A stretch of DNA of 64,000 bases from Clostridium culturomicium (GTDB lineage Bacteria; Bacillota; Clostridia; Clostridiales; Clostridiaceae), in assembly GCF_000821305.1 (NCBI RefSeq), contig NZ_CCXK01000013.1:62001-126000 (forward strand), written 5' to 3'. Made by a program: the position numbers and the translations under genes. Of the stretch, positions 1 to 8,194 are shown in pieces (position 1 is the first letter of the stretch; the number at the start of each line of letters is the position of its first letter). The notes beneath the pieces were generated by a model. It worked only from the letters and a program-made list of their open reading frames with translations, was not told the origin of the DNA and searched no databases.

Positions 1-2
1 AT

Positions 3-206
3 GAATCAACAATAGAAAATACAGAGAATTTAAATGAGGAAGAGTATAATTTAAATAAGATTTTAAAGGCTAAGGAAAGGGAAGTAATAGAGAAGGCATT
101 AAGAATTACAAAAGGTAATAAGACAAAAGCAGGAGAGTTATTAGGAATTCCAAGGCAAACTTTAAAGTATAAAATGGATAAGCTAGGTATAGATAGTAAA
201 ATATAG
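3..206 (+). CDS. C-terminal end of a sigma-54-dependent (Fis-type HTH) regulator, partial
   Basis: The frame is open from the left edge and encodes the last 67 residues of a protein whose start lies outside the window. The tail has the Fis-family helix-turn-helix signature: an acidic linker, then EVIEKALRITKGNKTKAGEL and LGIPRQTLKYKMDKLGI. This domain closes NtrC-type enhancer-binding activators that work with sigma-54. A perfect -24/-12 promoter lies just downstream, before the reductase operon, so this is the likely activator of that operon (inference). The AAA+ and sensory domains cannot be seen, so the signal it senses is unknown. Confidence 0.8.
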   Translation, partial: ESTIENTENLNEEEYNLNKILKAKEREVIEKALRITKGNKTKAGELLGIPRQTLKYKMDKLGIDSKI

Positions 207-253
207 ACAGAAAATTGGCGTAATCTTAAAAACGACAGCTTTTTGGCACAAAA

Positions 254-296
254 AAAGAGTTAACAGACAAGAAATTGTCGGTTAACTCTTTTGTAT
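254..296 (+). terminator. Intrinsic terminator after the regulator
   Basis: AAAGAGTTAAC (254-264) pairs with GTTAACTCTTT (281-291). A second inner stem, GACAA/TTGTC, closes a GAAA tetraloop, and a T-rich tail follows. It separates the regulator from the sigma-54 promoter. Confidence 0.85.
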
Positions 297-330
297 TTTA
301 ATGAAACCTTGTAATTAGGAGATTTATAAA

Positions 331-347
331 GTGGCATGGAAATTGCT
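331..347 (+). promoter_or_regulatory. Sigma-54 (-24/-12) promoter of the reductase operon
   Basis: TGGCATGGAAATTGCT matches the sigma-54 consensus TGGCAY-R-N4-TTGCW. GG is at 333-334 and GC at 345-346, separated by exactly 10 bases. Transcription should start about 12 bases after the GC, giving a leader of roughly 60 bases before the ATG at 417. The preceding gene encodes a Fis-type activator end, which supports the call. Confidence 0.85.
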
Positions 348-416
348 ATATTTATATACAAATAGCTTTACAGTTAAGCACTAATTATTTTATAAAATTT
401 GCAAAGGAGAGAAGAT

Positions 417-1700
417 ATGAATTTAGAAGTGAGAAATATTGATATTAAGGATGCTGTTTTTGCTGATACAGAGAAGATTGAAAATGGTATCTTATATATC
501 AATAAAAATAGTCTTATAAGTTTAGTTAAGGAAGATAAAAGGGTAAAAGATGTTGAATTTGACATTGCAAGACCAGGAGAGTCCGTTAGAATTTTACCAG
601 TAAAAGATGTAATTGAACCAAGAGCAAAAGTGGATGATGAAATATTTCCAGGAACCTTTAAGGAATATATGCTTGAAGGCGGAAGTGGAGTTACTTATGC
701 TTTGAAAGGCTGTGCAGTTGTTACAACAGGACCAATTGTAGGATTCCAAGAAGGCTTAATAGATATGAGTGGTCCGGGAGCAGAATACAGTATATTTTCT
801 AAATTAATAAATATAACAATGAGTATTACCAAAGAAGATTTTGTAGATCAGCATGAACAAGAAGAAACTATAAGGTTAGCTGGATTAAAGGTTGCAGCTT
901 ATATAGGAAGTATAGGTATTGGTTATGAAGAATTTAGAAGTGAGAGCTTAGAGTGGAAAAGTATAGGGGAAAAATATGCTGAGTTTAAGGAGTTACCTAA
1001 AGTAGTGTATGTATATAATTGCATGAGTCAAGGGCTATTACATGATACATATTTCTATGGAAGAGATTCAAAAATAATTGTACCCACATTAGTTACACCA
1101 CTTGAAGTTATTGATGGAGCCATAGTAAGTGGAAATTGTGTATCACCTGGTTCAAAAACGACCACCTATCATCATCAAAATAATGCTGTGATAAAAGAGT
1201 GTCTAGAAAAGCATGGTAAAGAGATGAATTTCATGGGAGTAATTTTAAACCCATTAATGGTTACTTTAAAAGAAAAATATAGAAATTGTATGCTAACAGT
1301 GAGATTAGCGGAGATGCTTGGAGCTGAAGGTGCAGTAATATCACAGGAGGGATTTGGAAATCCTACAACGGATTTAATGATTACTTGTGAATCCTTAGAG
1401 AAAAAGGGTGTAAAAGTAGTAATAATAACAAATGAAGATGCAGGAGTTGACGGTATGTCAGAATCCCTTCCGGATAGTGTTACTGAAGCTAATGCTATAG
1501 TTTCTACTGGAAATAGTAATGCTACTATAATGCTTCCTAAGATGGATAAAGTTATAGGTAAACTTTCAGAAATAGCAAGGGTTACAGGCGGAAATGTGGA
1601 TTCAATACAGAGTGATGGAAGATTATTGGTTGAAATACATGGAATCATGGGAAGTCACAATCTTCAGGGAAATACTAAATTAAGTGCAATTACTATATAG
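417..1700 (+). CDS. Glycine/sarcosine/betaine reductase component B, alpha/beta proprotein (GrdE/G/I family)
   Basis: This is the processed subunit of component B, which binds the amino acid substrate through a pyruvoyl group. The protein is 427 aa from ATG 417, preceded by AAGGAG at 404-409. Family landmarks are ARPGESVRI, IDMSGPGAEY, QGLLHDTY and DGAIVSGNCVSPG. Cys241 in the NC pair is the expected cleavage site that becomes the pyruvoyl N-terminus (C242 in the glycine enzyme, from memory). The NCVSPGSKTTTYHH stretch differs from the NCVSACDKN form I recall for GrdE. The gene lies 16 bases upstream of the selenoprotein subunit. No grdA, grdC or grdD gene is in the window, so the partner proteins must be encoded elsewhere. 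The substrate cannot be read from the sequence. Confidence 0.9.
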   Translation: MNLEVRNIDIKDAVFADTEKIENGILYINKNSLISLVKEDKRVKDVEFDIARPGESVRILPVKDVIEPRAKVDDEIFPGTFKEYMLEGGSGVTYALKGCAVVTTGPIVGFQEGLIDMSGPGAEYSIFSKLINITMSITKEDFVDQHEQEETIRLAGLKVAAYIGSIGIGYEEFRSESLEWKSIGEKYAEFKELPKVVYVYNCMSQGLLHDTYFYGRDSKIIVPTLVTPLEVIDGAIVSGNCVSPGSKTTTYHHQNNAVIKECLEKHGKEMNFMGVILNPLMVTLKEKYRNCMLTVRLAEMLGAEGAVISQEGFGNPTTDLMITCESLEKKGVKVVIITNEDAGVDGMSESLPDSVTEANAIVSTGNSNATIMLPKMDKVIGKLSEIARVTGGNVDSIQSDGRLLVEIHGIMGSHNLQGNTKLSAITI

Positions 1701-1716
1701 CGAGGAGGGGAATATC

Positions 1717-2988
1717 TTGAAAAAGGTAATTTTTTATACTAATCAGTTTTTTGGACAAGTAGGTGGAGAAGATAAGGCATATTATGAACCAACTTTTCAT
1801 GAAGGTCCAGTAGGAAATGCTAATGCTTTTGCATCAAAGTTAGAGAATGCAGAAATTGTTGGAACTATAATCTGCGGTGATAATTATTATGTAGAAAATA
1901 TGGAGAAGGTTAAAGAGTTTATTAGTAGTAAGGTTAAGGAGATAAATCCAGACTTAATAATTGCAGGACCAGCTTTTAATGCAGGAAGATTTGGAATTGC
2001 TTGTGCAGATGTATGCAAGTTTATTAAAATTGAATTTAATATTGAAGCTATTACGGGTTTATACTGGGAAAACCCTGCAGTTGAGATGTATAAAAAAGAT
2101 ATATATATTATGGAAGTTGCAAAGTCAGCAGCTGGAATTAGAAAGGCTGTTCCATTAATGTGTGGCTTCGCCAATAAACTTTTAAATGGAGTTCAAATTG
2201 GTACACCTAAAGAAGAACAATACTATGCAAAGGGTAAAAGAGTAAATGTATTTAAAGAAAAGAATGGAGCTGAGAGAGCTATTGAGATGCTTCTAAAAAA
2301 GATGAAAAATGAACCTTATGAAACAGAACTTGAAATTTCTGCCTATGATAAGGTTGAACCAGCAAAGCCATTGAAGGATTTAAAGAGTGCTAAGATTGCA
2401 TTATGTACAACTGGTGGAATTGTATTAATGGGAAATCCTGACCATATGCCAGCCGCTACAGCAAAAACTTTTAAAATGTATGATATTTCAAACATGGAGT
2501 CACTAAGACAAGGTGAGTTTGAGTCAGTTCATGCTGGGTATGATCCAGTTTATGCAAATTTAGATCCAAATAGGGTGGCACCGCTAGATATACTTAGGAA
2601 GCTGGAAAGAGAAGGGGCTATAGGAAGTGTATATGGTTACTTAACTACAACCACAGGGAATTCTACTTCGGTTTCAGATGCAACTAGAATGGGGCAGGAG
2701 ATTGCAAGTAAGTTTTTAGAAGATGGTGTTGATGGAGTTATATTAACGAGTACGTGAGGAACTTGTACACGTTGTGGAGCAACGATAGTAAAACAAATTG
2801 AAAAGGCTGGTATCCCAGCAGTTCATATTTGTACTGTGACACCAATATCTAAGACTGTAGGTGCACCTAGAATATCAGGGGCACAAGCAATTCCGTATCC
2901 TACAGGAAATCCTCAGATAGATGAGAAAAAAGAAAAAGTTTTAAGTGAAGAGATTGTTTGTAGAGCATTGGAAAAATTGTTAAGGTAA
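1717..2988 (+). CDS. Selenoprotein reductase component B subunit (GrdB/F/H family), in-frame UGA read as selenocysteine
   Basis: The reading frame is interrupted by TGA at 2755-2757 but stays in frame and conserved to the TAA at 2986-2988. The product is 423 aa with Sec at residue 347 in the motif TSTUGTCTRCGAT, the hallmark of GrdB-type subunits, which release the amine from the substrate and pass the carboxymethyl group to selenoprotein A. The start is TTG 1717, 6 bases after GAGGAGGGG; an upstream ATG at 1684 lies inside the previous gene and has no ribosome site. The N-terminus (FYTNQFFGQVGGEDKA) is typical of the family. The C-terminus (SKTVGAPRISGAQAIPYPTG) is more divergent than the glycine enzyme as I remember it. 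Automatic callers will truncate this gene at 2757. Confidence 0.92.
2755..2784 (+). promoter_or_regulatory. UGA (Sec) codon with candidate bacterial SECIS hairpin
   Basis: After the TGA at 2755-2757, CGTTG (2770-2774) and CAACG (2780-2784) form a small stem with a TGGAG loop. The distance and the G-containing apical loop fit bacterial SECIS elements, which lie immediately 3' of the UGA inside the coding sequence and recruit SelB. Confidence 0.7.
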
Positions 2989-3025
2989 TTAAAAGTTTAA
3001 ATTAAAAATCCAGTCGCTAAAAATA

Positions 3026-3066
3026 ACTTAGCTTTAATAAGTACAGCGTGCAATTTAAAGCTAAGT
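3026..3066 (+). other. Intercistronic hairpin between the selenoprotein and alanine-dehydrogenase-like genes
   Basis: ACTTAGCTTTAA (3026-3037) is a perfect 12-base inverted match to 3055-3066. No T-tract follows, so it is not an obvious terminator. It may stabilise the upstream message or cause partial read-through, which would lower expression of the distal genes. Confidence 0.5.
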
Positions 3067-3106
3067 AGATTTTAAATTTTATTTATAATAGAAGGGGTGA
3101 ATATTT

Positions 3107-4228
3107 ATGATAATAGGAGTACCAAAGGAAATTAAAAATAATGAATATAGAGTAGCGATAACACCAGATGGAGTAAAGGAATTATGTGCAAGAGGCAATA
3201 GAGTATATATTGAGAACAATGCAGGCTTAGGTAGTGGATTTTCAAATGCTGAATATGAGGATATGGGAGCAGAGATACTATATTCACCAAAAGAGTTATT
3301 TGAAAAATCAGAAATTATCTACAAAGTAAAGGAGCTTTTTCCAGAGGAGTTTGACTATTTAAAAGAAGGACAAATTATTTTTACTTATATTCATTCTAAT
3401 GCATTTAGGGAGCAGACAGATGCATTGTTAGAGAAGAAGGTAATTGGTATTGCCTATGAAGATATAACAGATAAAAATAATGAGTTTCCATTATTAAAAC
3501 CAATGAGTGAGATTGCTGGAAAAGGCGGATTTTTAATGGCAGTTCAATGTGTTCAAAAAATTAATGGTGGAAATGGCTTAATGCTTGCAGATGTTTGCGG
3601 TGTTAAAAAAGCTGAAATTGTTGTAATTGGAGCAGGAAACTCAGGATTAGGAGCAGCTGAACTTGCAGCTAGTCTTGGAAATAAAGTTACTGTGCTGGAT
3701 ATAAATACAGTAAAACTTGAAAGAGCAAAGGAAGTTTTACCTAAGGGTGTAGAGTTCTTATATTCAAATAAGAAAAATATTGAAGACTGCATAAAAAAAT
3801 CAGATGTCTTAATTAATTGCATTCTTTGGCCAAAGCACAGAACTGATCATTTAATTACAAGAGATATGTTAAAATTAATGAAACCTAATAGTTTAATAGT
3901 GGATGTTTCTTGTGATGAAGGTGGAGCTATTGAAACCTGTAGAAGCACTTCCCATGATAATCCAGTTTATTCTGAAGGTGGAATAATCCATTATTGTGTT
4001 GATAATATACCTTCTGCATTTTCACAAACTGCGACAACATCATTATGTAATGCAACACTTCCATACTTAATAGAGATTGCTAGTAAAGGGGTGCGCAAGG
4101 CCTTATGTGAAAATGAACACTTAAGAAGAGGCTTAACCTGCTATGATGGTGTTCTTACCTTAGAGGAAACAGGACTAAAGCAGAAGAGACCTTATAGTTC
4201 TCCGGAAGAAGTGTTGAATATAGTATAA
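3107..4228 (+). CDS. Alanine dehydrogenase-like NAD(P)-dependent oxidoreductase
   Basis: The protein is 373 aa, the usual size for alanine dehydrogenase, which interconverts L-alanine and pyruvate with NAD. It has the N-terminal GVPKEIKNNEYRVAITP motif, a KVKE lysine near residue 74, TYIHSN with the catalytic-type His, a Rossmann loop GAGNSGLGAA (about 177-186) and VDVSCDEGG with the conserved Asp. The usual PGVxPA segment before the Rossmann fold is replaced by CGVKKA, and several core positions are atypical, so the substrate may not be alanine itself. AGAAGGGGTG precedes the start. Its place behind the reductase genes suggests it supplies reducing power, or handles a product, in a Stickland-type pathway (inference). 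Confidence 0.75.
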   Translation: MIIGVPKEIKNNEYRVAITPDGVKELCARGNRVYIENNAGLGSGFSNAEYEDMGAEILYSPKELFEKSEIIYKVKELFPEEFDYLKEGQIIFTYIHSNAFREQTDALLEKKVIGIAYEDITDKNNEFPLLKPMSEIAGKGGFLMAVQCVQKINGGNGLMLADVCGVKKAEIVVIGAGNSGLGAAELAASLGNKVTVLDINTVKLERAKEVLPKGVEFLYSNKKNIEDCIKKSDVLINCILWPKHRTDHLITRDMLKLMKPNSLIVDVSCDEGGAIETCRSTSHDNPVYSEGGIIHYCVDNIPSAFSQTATTSLCNATLPYLIEIASKGVRKALCENEHLRRGLTCYDGVLTLEETGLKQKRPYSSPEEVLNIV

Positions 4229-4301
4229 TAATTATATAAATGAGAAAATAAAAAAAAGAATTTACAGAAAACTTTGAAAATATAAGATGGGGGAGATTGA
4301 A

Positions 4302-5711
4302 ATGAGTGAACTAACAAGTATGGGTATAATTTCATTATTGCCAGCTACCATAGCCATAGTATTATCCTTTATAACGAGAAATACAGTAATATCTTTAGCG
4401 GTAGCTTGTATAGTTGGTACTTTAGTAGCGGGACAAGGTATATTTGGATTTCCAATTTTATTAAAAGAGAGTATAGGTTCACCAGATTTTGCTTGGATAA
4501 TGCTTTTAAATTCATTTATAGGAATTTTAGTTGCATTCTTTCAAAAGACTGGAGCAATACAAGGCTTTACTCAGTATATGAAAGATAAAAAAATGACTAG
4601 AAATAAGGTACAATTATCAGCATGGCTTTTGGGAATGGTTTCATTCTTTAGTGATTCCTTTGCTCCACTTTTTGTTGGTACAACCATGAGAAGTGTTTCA
4701 GATGATGCAAAAGTTTCAAGGGAAAAGTTAGCATATATTGCGGACTCTGCAGCAGCACCAGTAAGTATACTTGTTCCAATAACTGCATGGTCAACATTCT
4801 TGAGTGCATTAGCAATAGGTATCGGTCCAATTATTACTCAAGAGGATGCAGCAAACCTATTTTTGAAAGCTATCCCATTTAATTTATATGCAATAATTTC
4901 TGTAGCATTAGTAGGATTAATAGCTTCAGGAATAGTTAAAGACTTTGGACCTATGAAGAAAGCAGAATTGAGAGCAGAGCGTGAAGGTAAAGTAATTAGA
5001 GATGGAGCTATTCCACTTATAGGGAAAGAGTTAACTGAGATGAAACCTTATGAAGGATTAAAGCCTAGAATCTTCTTAAACTTTATTTTACCTATATTAC
5101 TAATTGTTATCATAGCTCTGGGCACATATATAACATTAGGTTCTGCGAAAACTATGGAATCCTTCTTATTTGTAGTTATATTCATGGGGATAAGTATGTT
5201 TATACAAGGTATACCATTTCAAGAAATAATGGATACTTTAACAACTGGAATTAAGGGAGCTTTACCTGCGATTATTTTACTTGCATTAGCATACTCTGTT
5301 AACGGGTTAAGTAAAACTATGGGTACAGCTAACTATATTATTTCTATAAGTGAAGGATTTTTAAAACCAGAATTTTTACCAGTAGCAATATTTATGATAG
5401 CGGCATTAATGTCATTTTCAACAGGATCATCTTGGGGAACCTTTGCTATATGTATGCCTATAGCATTACCATTGGCATTTCAATTCTCAGGTGGAGAAGT
5501 AACTACATTGGTATATCTTGCATTTGCAGCAGTAGCAGGTGGAGGAGTTTTCGGAGACCATTGTTCACCGTTATCTGACACAACGGTTTTAGCGTCTACA
5601 GGAGCTGCCTCAGACCATATCGATCACGTTAAAACTCAGTTACCATATGCATTGACTTGTGCAGGCATAGCATTAGTAGCTTATTTAGTTATAGGTTTTA
5701 TATTTGTATAG
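4302..5711 (+). CDS. NhaC-family Na+/H+ antiporter-type transporter
   Basis: This is a polytopic membrane protein of 469 aa with about 11-12 hydrophobic segments. The C-terminal signature GDHCSPLSDTTVLASTGA is typical of the NhaC family and its amino-acid-transporting relatives. I start it at ATG 4302, which follows GGGGGAG at a good distance; an in-frame ATG at 4287 overlaps that site. The protein is the last gene of the sigma-54 operon. The likely role is uptake of the reductase substrate or exchange of substrate and product, since members of this family are often linked to amino acid metabolism. That role is inferred from position only. Confidence 0.85.
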   Translation: MSELTSMGIISLLPATIAIVLSFITRNTVISLAVACIVGTLVAGQGIFGFPILLKESIGSPDFAWIMLLNSFIGILVAFFQKTGAIQGFTQYMKDKKMTRNKVQLSAWLLGMVSFFSDSFAPLFVGTTMRSVSDDAKVSREKLAYIADSAAAPVSILVPITAWSTFLSALAIGIGPIITQEDAANLFLKAIPFNLYAIISVALVGLIASGIVKDFGPMKKAELRAEREGKVIRDGAIPLIGKELTEMKPYEGLKPRIFLNFILPILLIVIIALGTYITLGSAKTMESFLFVVIFMGISMFIQGIPFQEIMDTLTTGIKGALPAIILLALAYSVNGLSKTMGTANYIISISEGFLKPEFLPVAIFMIAALMSFSTGSSWGTFAICMPIALPLAFQFSGGEVTTLVYLAFAAVAGGGVFGDHCSPLSDTTVLASTGAASDHIDHVKTQLPYALTCAGIALVAYLVIGFIFV

Positions 5712-5808
5712 ATAGGGAAGTTGTAAGCATATTAATTTAATATTAAGAGATTAGCAGGTACAAATGCTACTATATATTAGCACAGAATAAAATGTAAATA
5801 TGTAATGT

Positions 5809-5846
5809 CAGAGCTAAAAGCATTTAGGCTTTTAGCTCTGCTTTTA
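5809..5846 (+). terminator. Terminator of the reductase operon
   Basis: CAGAGCTAAAAG (5809-5820) pairs perfectly with CTTTTAGCTCTG (5829-5840), loop CATTTAGG, followed by CTTTTATTT. The rest of the gap up to 6128 holds only a five-codon reading frame (ATG at 5990) and no recognisable gene. Confidence 0.9.
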
Positions 5847-6128
5847 TTTCACTGGAAATTTAATTTTACGTGGGTGTTATAGCCTCTATTATTATGAATT
5901 TATATTAGTGGTAGCTTTATTTAAAACAATATTACTTGTAATATGCAAAAATACTTGAGAAAATATAGGTATAGGGAGGGATTAGTGCTATGACAGTTAA
6001 AGAATGAAAAAAATTCTGTTTACCTTTATGTTATCATTGGATGTGATTATAATTGTGAAGCTTAATTAAATTAGTTCAGTTCCTATTGTAACAGAGTATA
6101 AATAATGTTTAGATGGGAGGGGTTTAGT

Positions 6129-6929
6129 ATTAAATTTAATGAACAAGAGTTATTAAAAGCCGTTAGAGATTTAAAATCAGGCGATAAATCTGCTTTTGAT
6201 GTGTTATATAAATTAACATATAAAAAAGTTTACTTTTTTTCATTGAGTATTACAAATGACCCTGAGATGACGAGTGATATAGTGCAAGAGGTATACCTTT
6301 TAGTCCTTAAATATATTAACTCCTTAAAAGATGAAAAATTATTTATTGCTTGGTTAAATAGAATTACTTATAATACAACAATGAAAGAACTAAGTAAAGC
6401 AAATAAAAGACCAATTAATATCACAGACGAAGAATTACAATTAAAATTAGTTGATGAAAACAATCCAATGGTTAGATATATTGAGGATGAAAGTAAAATG
6501 GAAATAATTAAAATTATATTAAGTTTAAAAGCAAAACATAGAACTGTATTAATACTGAAATATTTTAAAAATTATTCCATTAAACAGATGGCGGAAATAT
6601 TAAATTGTCCTGAAGGAACTGTTAAAAGTAGATTAAATGCAGCTAAAGTAGCGTTGAAAAAAGAATTAAGTAAAAATTACAGTAAGAGTTTATTTATTTT
6701 AGCTTTGAGTATATTGGTGTTAACTATATTAATTAAATCTGTTATTGCTGGAATTAATGATATAAATAGAAGTTTATCTTTGAATAATTATTTGTGTAAT
6801 ATAATTTATATAATTATTCTTACAATAGTACTAGTCAATATAATTCCAATTACGAATTATATTGATAATAATAGAACTATTTATGGTATACAAATTATTG
6901 AGAAAAGTATTGAATTTAAATATGATTAA
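6129..6929 (+). CDS. ECF-like RNA polymerase sigma factor with C-terminal membrane segments; probable ATT start
   Basis: Residues about 1-180 are a sigma-70-family region 2 plus region 4 protein: SFDV-like region 2 text (KSGDKSAFDVLYKLTYKKVY), SDIVQEVYLLVLKYI, then the region 4 helix-turn-helix (YSIKQMAEILNCPEGTVKSR). The last 80 residues contain two hydrophobic stretches (LFILALSILVLTILI and NIIYIIILTIVLVNII), so the sigma factor is probably membrane-tethered. An ATG at 6105 has no ribosome site and its first codons simply translate GGGAGGGG (6115-6122). The natural start is therefore the ATT at 6129, 6 bases after that site, which yields 266 aa. No anti-sigma gene follows; the membrane tail may hold the factor inactive in cis (inference). 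Confidence 0.75.
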   Translation: MKFNEQELLKAVRDLKSGDKSAFDVLYKLTYKKVYFFSLSITNDPEMTSDIVQEVYLLVLKYINSLKDEKLFIAWLNRITYNTTMKELSKANKRPINITDEELQLKLVDENNPMVRYIEDESKMEIIKIILSLKAKHRTVLILKYFKNYSIKQMAEILNCPEGTVKSRLNAAKVALKKELSKNYSKSLFILALSILVLTILIKSVIAGINDINRSLSLNNYLCNIIYIIILTIVLVNIIPITNYIDNNRTIYGIQIIEKSIEFKYD

Positions 6930-6946
6930 TTATTTATGAATGAAGA

Positions 6947-6983
6947 AAATCAAGTATTTTACTAATACTTGATTTTTTTTTAT
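6947..6983 (+). terminator. Terminator after the sigma factor gene
   Basis: AAATCAAGTATT (6947-6958) pairs with AATACTTGATTT (6964-6975), loop TTACT, followed by eight or more T residues. Confidence 0.9.
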
Positions 6984-7157
6984 TACAATGAATTTGAAAA
7001 TTTTGATATAAAAAATATGTATTATTTTACATTATATTACAATTAAATGTTAATAAATAGTAAAAAATAAGAAATAAAAATAAAAAAATGAACTTTTATA
7101 TAGATAAACTTATCTTTAATAATATAAAATAGAAAAATGTGAATAGGAGGAGGTTTT

Positions 7158-7316
7158 ATGAGTAAAATTAGCGATTTTACTGAAATACAAGAAAGATTAG
7201 TTGAATTATATGAAAAAGATGGACTTACACCTGAGGTGTTATTTTTAAGTCAATTAATGGACAACTTAATTGTGGATGAGCAAAAAAGGCTAATGGAAGA
7301 GAAGTTAAGACTATAA
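7158..7316 (+). CDS. Spo0E-like small protein
   Basis: This is a short gene of 52 aa with an excellent ribosome site (AGGAGGAGG at 7146-7154). The product is helical and ends with a LSQLMDNLIVDEQKR segment. That resembles the SQELDxLI signature of Spo0E-type aspartyl-phosphate phosphatases, which dephosphorylate Spo0A~P and delay sporulation. The match is SQxxDxLI rather than the exact motif. The N-terminal half (IQERLVELYEKDGLTPEVL) has the expected first helix and turn. It is monocistronic. The family call rests on the motif and length. Confidence 0.65.
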   Translation: MSKISDFTEIQERLVELYEKDGLTPEVLFLSQLMDNLIVDEQKRLMEEKLRL

Positions 7317-7408
7317 TATATATTTTAATTTTAAAGGATTAATCACATGGTATTTTGTACAATGTTCTGTATAAGTTAATCTCTTTTCAATGCTTTCTAC
7401 AAAATGAT

Positions 7409-7447
7409 CTTGAAGTTTATATGAAAAAATTTCATATAAACTTCAAG
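7409..7447. repeat. Perfect 18-base inverted repeat in a gene-free gap
   Basis: CTTGAAGTTTATATGAAA (7409-7426) is exactly inverted at 7430-7447 with a 3-base loop. No T-tract follows on the plus strand. It may be an RNA-end hairpin for the Spo0E-like gene or a site for a DNA-binding protein. The remainder of 7317-7800 shows no coding potential I can support. Confidence 0.6.
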
Positions 7448-7804
7448 AATGATTTGTACTGATTTTCCATGAATCTATCTTTGCTTCATATGCTAATACA
7501 GTTATGGTTGATACTACTGAAACTGAATTTTAGGTTCAGTAAGTGAATGGTGAGGAGTTTAGGCTTTTCTTTTTTTATAAATAATTAATTATATATTGAT
7601 TATCTTCAAAAGCACTTTTGACATAAAATTCAAGCCGGAATGTAGCTGATAAGAGAAAATGATGAGATCATGATTTAAAAATAAGATGATTAAGTGTGTT
7701 AAAGTAAGTCAACTTACTATTAAATTCAGTTAAGGCTTGTCAGACTTAAAAAAAGGAGTATAATAATAATTTGATTGTACTAGCTATAGGGAGGCATGGT
7801 TTTG

Positions 7805-8095
7805 ATGAAGGAAATATTAAATATGCAAGAAGTTTGCGAGTTGTTAAGTGTAAGTGAAAAGACTATGATAAAGCTTTTGAAGGAAGAAAACATACCGGCG
7901 AGAAAGATTGGCAGGGAGTGGAGGTTTAGCAAAACCGCAATAATTGAGTGGCTTGGCAGTGGAGATTCAATGGATTATAGTGCACAGGAAGAAGGGGGAG
8001 AAATATATAAGTATGAAAAGGAGACTAGCAAATTGCTAGAACTATTGGATAAGGTCCATGATAGAGTAAATACAATTAAGATGAATATAAGATAA
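7805..8095 (+). CDS. Excisionase-type helix-turn-helix DNA-binding protein
   Basis: The protein is 96 aa from ATG 7805. It opens with an excisionase/MerR-like winged HTH (MQEVCELLSVSEKTMIKLL, then KIGREWRFSKTAIIEWL), the pattern of the small DNA-binding domain family named after phage excisionases. The C-terminal 40 residues look like a charged coiled coil (KYEKETSKLLELLDKVHDRV). GGGAGG at 7789-7794 could also serve the in-frame TTG at 7802. It sits 99 bases upstream of the YhgE-type gene in the same direction and may regulate it. There is no integrase or phage gene nearby, so a true excisionase role is unlikely. Confidence 0.75.
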   Translation: MKEILNMQEVCELLSVSEKTMIKLLKEENIPARKIGREWRFSKTAIIEWLGSGDSMDYSAQEEGGEIYKYEKETSKLLELLDKVHDRVNTIKMNIR

Positions 8096-8194
8096 AGAAC
8101 AAGATAAAACTAACATAAATTAGTTTGAGAATAACAGAAAAATAATATGAAATAGGAAATACAAAAAGATAAATGTAGAAAGAAGAAGAGCCCA

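Noticed and set aside
374..565. Minus-strand frame opposite the reductase proprotein gene, and similar opposite-strand frames throughout
   Set aside because: Shadows of strongly supported genes on the other strand; composition is low-complexity and there are no ribosome sites.
1684..1716. Upstream in-frame ATG as start of the selenoprotein subunit
   Set aside because: It lies inside the previous gene and the strong ribosome site is downstream of it, directly before TTG 1717.
2755..2757. True stop and truncated reductase subunit
   Set aside because: The frame continues with 76 family-specific codons, including the two cysteines after the UGA, and a SECIS-like hairpin follows.
5990..6007. Five-codon reading frame with a strong ribosome site
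   Set aside because: Too short to support as a peptide gene; may be a decayed gene start.
7805..8095. Phage excisionase or integrative element
   Set aside because: No integrase, attachment repeats or phage genes nearby; the HTH domain is common in stand-alone regulators.
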